From positions 1 to 29,387 of IMG/VR virus record IMGVR_UViG_3300042350_006130: a stretch of 29,387 nt of DNA; one strand, written 5' to 3'. This document shows positions 27,224 to 29,387 of the stretch, piece by piece (the stretch's first letter is position 1; every line of letters starts with the position of its first letter). The stretch is from a virus. Below the pieces are notes generated by a model, which did no database searches, was not told the DNA's origin, and saw nothing but the letters and a program-made list of their open reading frames with translations. Both the position numbers and the translations under genes were made by a program.

Positions 27224-27400
27224 TTACGAACTGCGCCTAGCGCGTCGCCGCCGAGCAGCCCGAGTGCCTGCACGAATTCCGCGTGCGGCTAAACGGCGAA
27301 GCCAATTCGCTCGCCTACGCCCGCCCTCTTCGGGCTCAACCTCTTCCTCGCGCTCCTCCTCCTCAAGTTCTTCATCGGGAAGCACTGTAGGGACGACCAT
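27224..27400 (-). CDS. Small acidic/Arg-rich protein, 58 aa
   Basis: The ATG at 27400 has GGAGG 9 nt upstream, which decides the start over an upstream in-frame ATG. The first half is acidic (DEELEEEEREEEVEPEEGG), the second very basic (RRRANWLRRLAARGIRAGTR and on to RRRRARRSS). No hydrophobic segment is present. The split charge suggests nucleic-acid binding with self-masking, or a decoration or scaffold-like tail. It lies between adaptor and ParB-like genes. Function unknown. Confidence 0.55.
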   Translation of the reverse strand: MVVPTVLPDEELEEEEREEEVEPEEGGRRRANWLRRLAARGIRAGTRAARRRRARRSS

Positions 27401-27469
27401 CGAAAACCTCCAAAAAAACAAACGTTCTATTCAGAAGTTACCATAGGCCTAGAAGAATTAGCCCAACAT

Positions 27470-28021
27470 TCAACGATCGGCGTTAGGTGGCCGCTCGATG
27501 TTAATCGTTGCAGAAGTCGTACCGGCTGGAGCCTCAATTGGGATCCAAGCCTTGGAGTACACATGATCTTTGACTTTTCGGCTTTTCAAAAGACCGCCAT
27601 CAAAAAGAAGGTCAACTTCATCATTGCTCATGCCCAGCATGCGACCCAAAGTTCGCTGATCGTAAGCACGCGATCGAACAATCTTCTTCAACAAAGAACT
27701 GAGACTCTTGGCATAAAGTTGTCCACGCCCACGATTTAAGCGCACATGCATAATCATTGCTTCAATGTCATCGCAATCAACCCACGTCACGGGCACTAAA
27801 CCTTTGTCCCTTTTAACAATTTCCGGATCGTCGGCAGCGATGAGCCAACGCTCATGTCCATCAATGATGACATTGCCATTGACAGAAGCAATAATTGGGG
27901 AAACCCAACCGTACTTTCGTAATGACTCACTCAAAACCTTTTGATCGGTTTTCAAAATGTAAGTGGAGCGCCAAGTGGCTGGTCGCAAAATTCCACCGGA
28001 AACAGTTTCAAAGTTAAACAT
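27470..28021 (-). CDS. ParB-like nuclease domain protein (IbrB-like)
   Basis: The 183-aa protein has a ParB/sulfiredoxin-like fold pattern: LSESLRKYGWVSPIIASVNG, then VIIDGHERWLIAADDPEIV with the IIDGHER motif, and VPVTWVDCDDIEAMIM, followed by a helical region (SLSSLLKKIVRSRAYDQRTL). AAGG precedes the ATG. It lies 8 nt after the PAPS-reductase-like gene, so both are expressed together. IbrA/IbrB pairs of this type are known in bacteria and phages; biochemical function is not settled. Confidence 0.8.
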   Translation of the reverse strand: MFNFETVSGGILRPATWRSTYILKTDQKVLSESLRKYGWVSPIIASVNGNVIIDGHERWLIAADDPEIVKRDKGLVPVTWVDCDDIEAMIMHVRLNRGRGQLYAKSLSSLLKKIVRSRAYDQRTLGRMLGMSNDEVDLLFDGGLLKSRKVKDHVYSKAWIPIEAPAGTTSATINIERPPNADR

Positions 28022-28029
28022 TTTTGTCC

Positions 28030-29193
28030 TTATCGGTAATCATCGAGTGCGTCTAGTGAGTTTGCATCTGCTTCAGCCTGAGCAGCAGCCATGCGCATGG
28101 CATGCGCTCTAGTTTTCGGACCAACAGGGGTCACGGAAGACAAATTGAATTCGTTGAGCAAAAGATTCCTAATCAGCCATTCAATGGGATAAGAGAAAGG
28201 ATCTTTTTTGTGCTTGGTTCTAAACTCTGCCGAAAATGACATAGCCCTTCTCTTAATTCCGGGAGTGAGCATGTTGTCATCAATACAGTTTTGAACACCT
28301 TGCCAGCCCTCATCAGCATAAGAAGCAATCAAAGTCTCAATATCGAATTCCGGCCACCAGCGCCGTTGGGCATCAATCTGAGGAAAGCACTCAACAAGCC
28401 GATCGTAAAATTCTGGCTCAGTCGCAACGACATCACCAATTCTACGAATCGCCACGGAATGCAAAGGAATTCCAACACGAGTATTAGAACCTGTCATTGC
28501 AGCCAAATCGTAGTATTCGCAAAATTTTCCGCCATGCTCTTCAATGACGAATTTGAAGACGTCGTCCGTGGTCCAGTCGTAAATCACTTTTGCGAAACGG
28601 AGGGGAATTGATTTTTTCATTCGGTAGGGAACCACAATGTAATTTTCGTGAAGTTTTTGCACACACGAGCGGTAACGAATCATTGACTCATTCGCTCGCA
28701 CACCCGTAATGAAAGCAGTTCTCCCCTTTTTACCTTGCATCGTGTAATAGTCAACAGACTGGGGAATCGTTTGATTGGACGGGAGCCCAAAATGTTCTGC
28801 GCGAATTGCCCAAGGGGGAATGTCTCGAACAAGGCGCCCCTTTTTTGCTCTTTTTTCCGACCAAAGCAAAACGTATTCTCGCCTGCCCAAAACCCAAATT
28901 TCGCCACCGGAAGGCAAGCAGTACCATTCCATGTCCACCCAGTCGTAATTTCTGACCTCTTCCATGAAGCGAACGACAGCAGGGGAAACCATTTCCTCGT
29001 CTCGGAAAATGACTTTTACGGGTCCGAGTCCTCGTTCTTCGTGAATTTCTTTTGCTAGGTAAAGAACGGCAGTGGAGTCTTTCCCGCCAGAGAATTGAAC
29101 ACAAACGGTGTCGAAAGTGTCATAGACGTGACGCATTCTTTCGCGAGCCGCATCCACACACGAAATATCTAGGAACATTCTTTGGCGGGTCAT
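28030..29193 (-). CDS. PAPS reductase-like PP-loop protein (IbrA-like)
   Basis: The 387-aa protein has the PP-loop VCVQFSGGKDSTAVLYLA (about 31-48), FRDEEMVSP, and FITGVRANESMIRYRSCV near 160-180. PP-loop enzymes adenylate a substrate at SGGKDS. The family includes PAPS reductase, DndC and IbrA. No CxxC pair of the DndC iron-sulfur type is visible. Its partner, an IbrB-like ParB protein, follows by 8 nt. Start is ATG with AAGGGAAATA upstream. The two may modify nucleotides, DNA or a thiolated product; in E. coli IbrAB affect immunoglobulin-binding protein expression. Confidence 0.82.
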   Translation of the reverse strand: MTRQRMFLDISCVDAARERMRHVYDTFDTVCVQFSGGKDSTAVLYLAKEIHEERGLGPVKVIFRDEEMVSPAVVRFMEEVRNYDWVDMEWYCLPSGGEIWVLGRREYVLLWSEKRAKKGRLVRDIPPWAIRAEHFGLPSNQTIPQSVDYYTMQGKKGRTAFITGVRANESMIRYRSCVQKLHENYIVVPYRMKKSIPLRFAKVIYDWTTDDVFKFVIEEHGGKFCEYYDLAAMTGSNTRVGIPLHSVAIRRIGDVVATEPEFYDRLVECFPQIDAQRRWWPEFDIETLIASYADEGWQGVQNCIDDNMLTPGIKRRAMSFSAEFRTKHKKDPFSYPIEWLIRNLLLNEFNLSSVTPVGPKTRAHAMRMAAAQAEADANSLDALDDYR

Positions 29194-29204
29194 TATTTCC
29201 CTTT

Positions 29205-29387
29205 CTAGAAAGGAGAGTCAGTTGAGTCAAGTTGGATTGCAGCAATTTCCTTCAAAAGGCCGTGAAGGGTTTCATTCTGAACCTTTGCGGAAATCCGAAT
29301 AGCCGATAAGGGCTGACCCATTTCTGAGGTTTCCAGATCATCCAAACTTCTTAAAAGAGAAGCAAGTAAATCTGCTTTATATAGAAG
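29205..29387 (-). CDS. C-terminal part of an unidentified protein
   Basis: An open frame enters from the right edge and ends at TAG 29207-29205, 11 nt before the PP-loop gene start. The visible 60 residues are mostly helical: LLYKADLLASLLRSLDDLET, then MGQPLSAIRISAKVQNETLH and an acidic end. The N-terminus lies outside the window. The sequence alone gives no family; the composition would suit a small DNA-binding or terminase-small-like protein, but this is a guess. Confidence 0.55.
   Translation of the reverse strand, partial: LLYKADLLASLLRSLDDLETSEMGQPLSAIRISAKVQNETLHGLLKEIAAIQLDSTDSPF

Noticed and set aside
28735-29058. Plus-strand 107-aa frame opposite the PP-loop gene
   Set aside because: Cys/Phe-rich mirror of the SGGKDS-containing gene; no start signals.

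Overview
The window looks like part of the genome of a contractile-tailed (myovirus-type) phage or prophage. Its host is probably an actinobacterium. The host inference rests on the Thr/Pro-rich linker of the secreted transglycosylase, on the GTG starts with GTGA overlaps, on a candidate leaderless promoter, and on a wHTH protein of a type I associate with Actinobacteria. Acidimicrobiia or freshwater/marine Actinobacteria are plausible hosts but not proven. I see no tRNA, rRNA, integrase, terminase, portal or capsid gene here, so the packaging and head genes presumably lie beyond the right edge.

Layout: bases 1-1678 hold a short plus-strand accessory block. It contains the end of a winged-helix regulator, a 338-aa protein whose C-terminus resembles the AcrVA2-like anti-CRISPR family, and two overlapping small Cys-rich proteins. 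Between regulator and Acr-like gene lies a compact promoter (TTGCAA, 16 nt, TAGGCT) whose predicted transcription start falls on the ATG. A perfect 10-bp palindrome sits in its spacer. Everything from 1694 to the right edge is read from the minus strand, so it is transcribed right to left, with many ATGA/GTGA overlaps.

In order of transcription the minus strand encodes: the end of an unidentified protein; a PAPS-reductase-like PP-loop enzyme and a ParB-like protein (an IbrA/IbrB-type pair); a small acidic/Arg-rich protein; a head-tail adaptor; a gpG/S-like tail completion protein; a tail-terminator candidate; tail sheath; tail tube; a hairpin terminator candidate; tail assembly chaperones G and G-T joined by a predicted -1 frameshift; a 1477-aa tape measure with a built-in M15-like peptidase; a LysM-less hub connector; gpD/gp27-like hub; gpV/gp5-like spike; a small unknown; gp25-like wedge; gpJ-like baseplate protein; gpI-like protein with an N-terminal sugar-binding-like domain; and a collar/His-rich fibre. 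Four small genes with membrane segments or lysis-type context follow (holin or spanin candidates), then a baseplate-adaptor-like protein, a 1350-aa collagen-like fibre with three globular inserts, a small virion protein, a glycine-rich adhesin with a LamG-like insert, a small tail protein, an anchored lytic transglycosylase and two small unknowns.

Functionally, the core is one sheath-tube-baseplate machine with an elaborate receptor-binding apparatus and cell-wall-degrading enzymes. It is flanked on the left by a possible counter-defence locus and on the right by a possible DNA or nucleotide modification pair. All family assignments were made by eye from sequence motifs; no database search was run.
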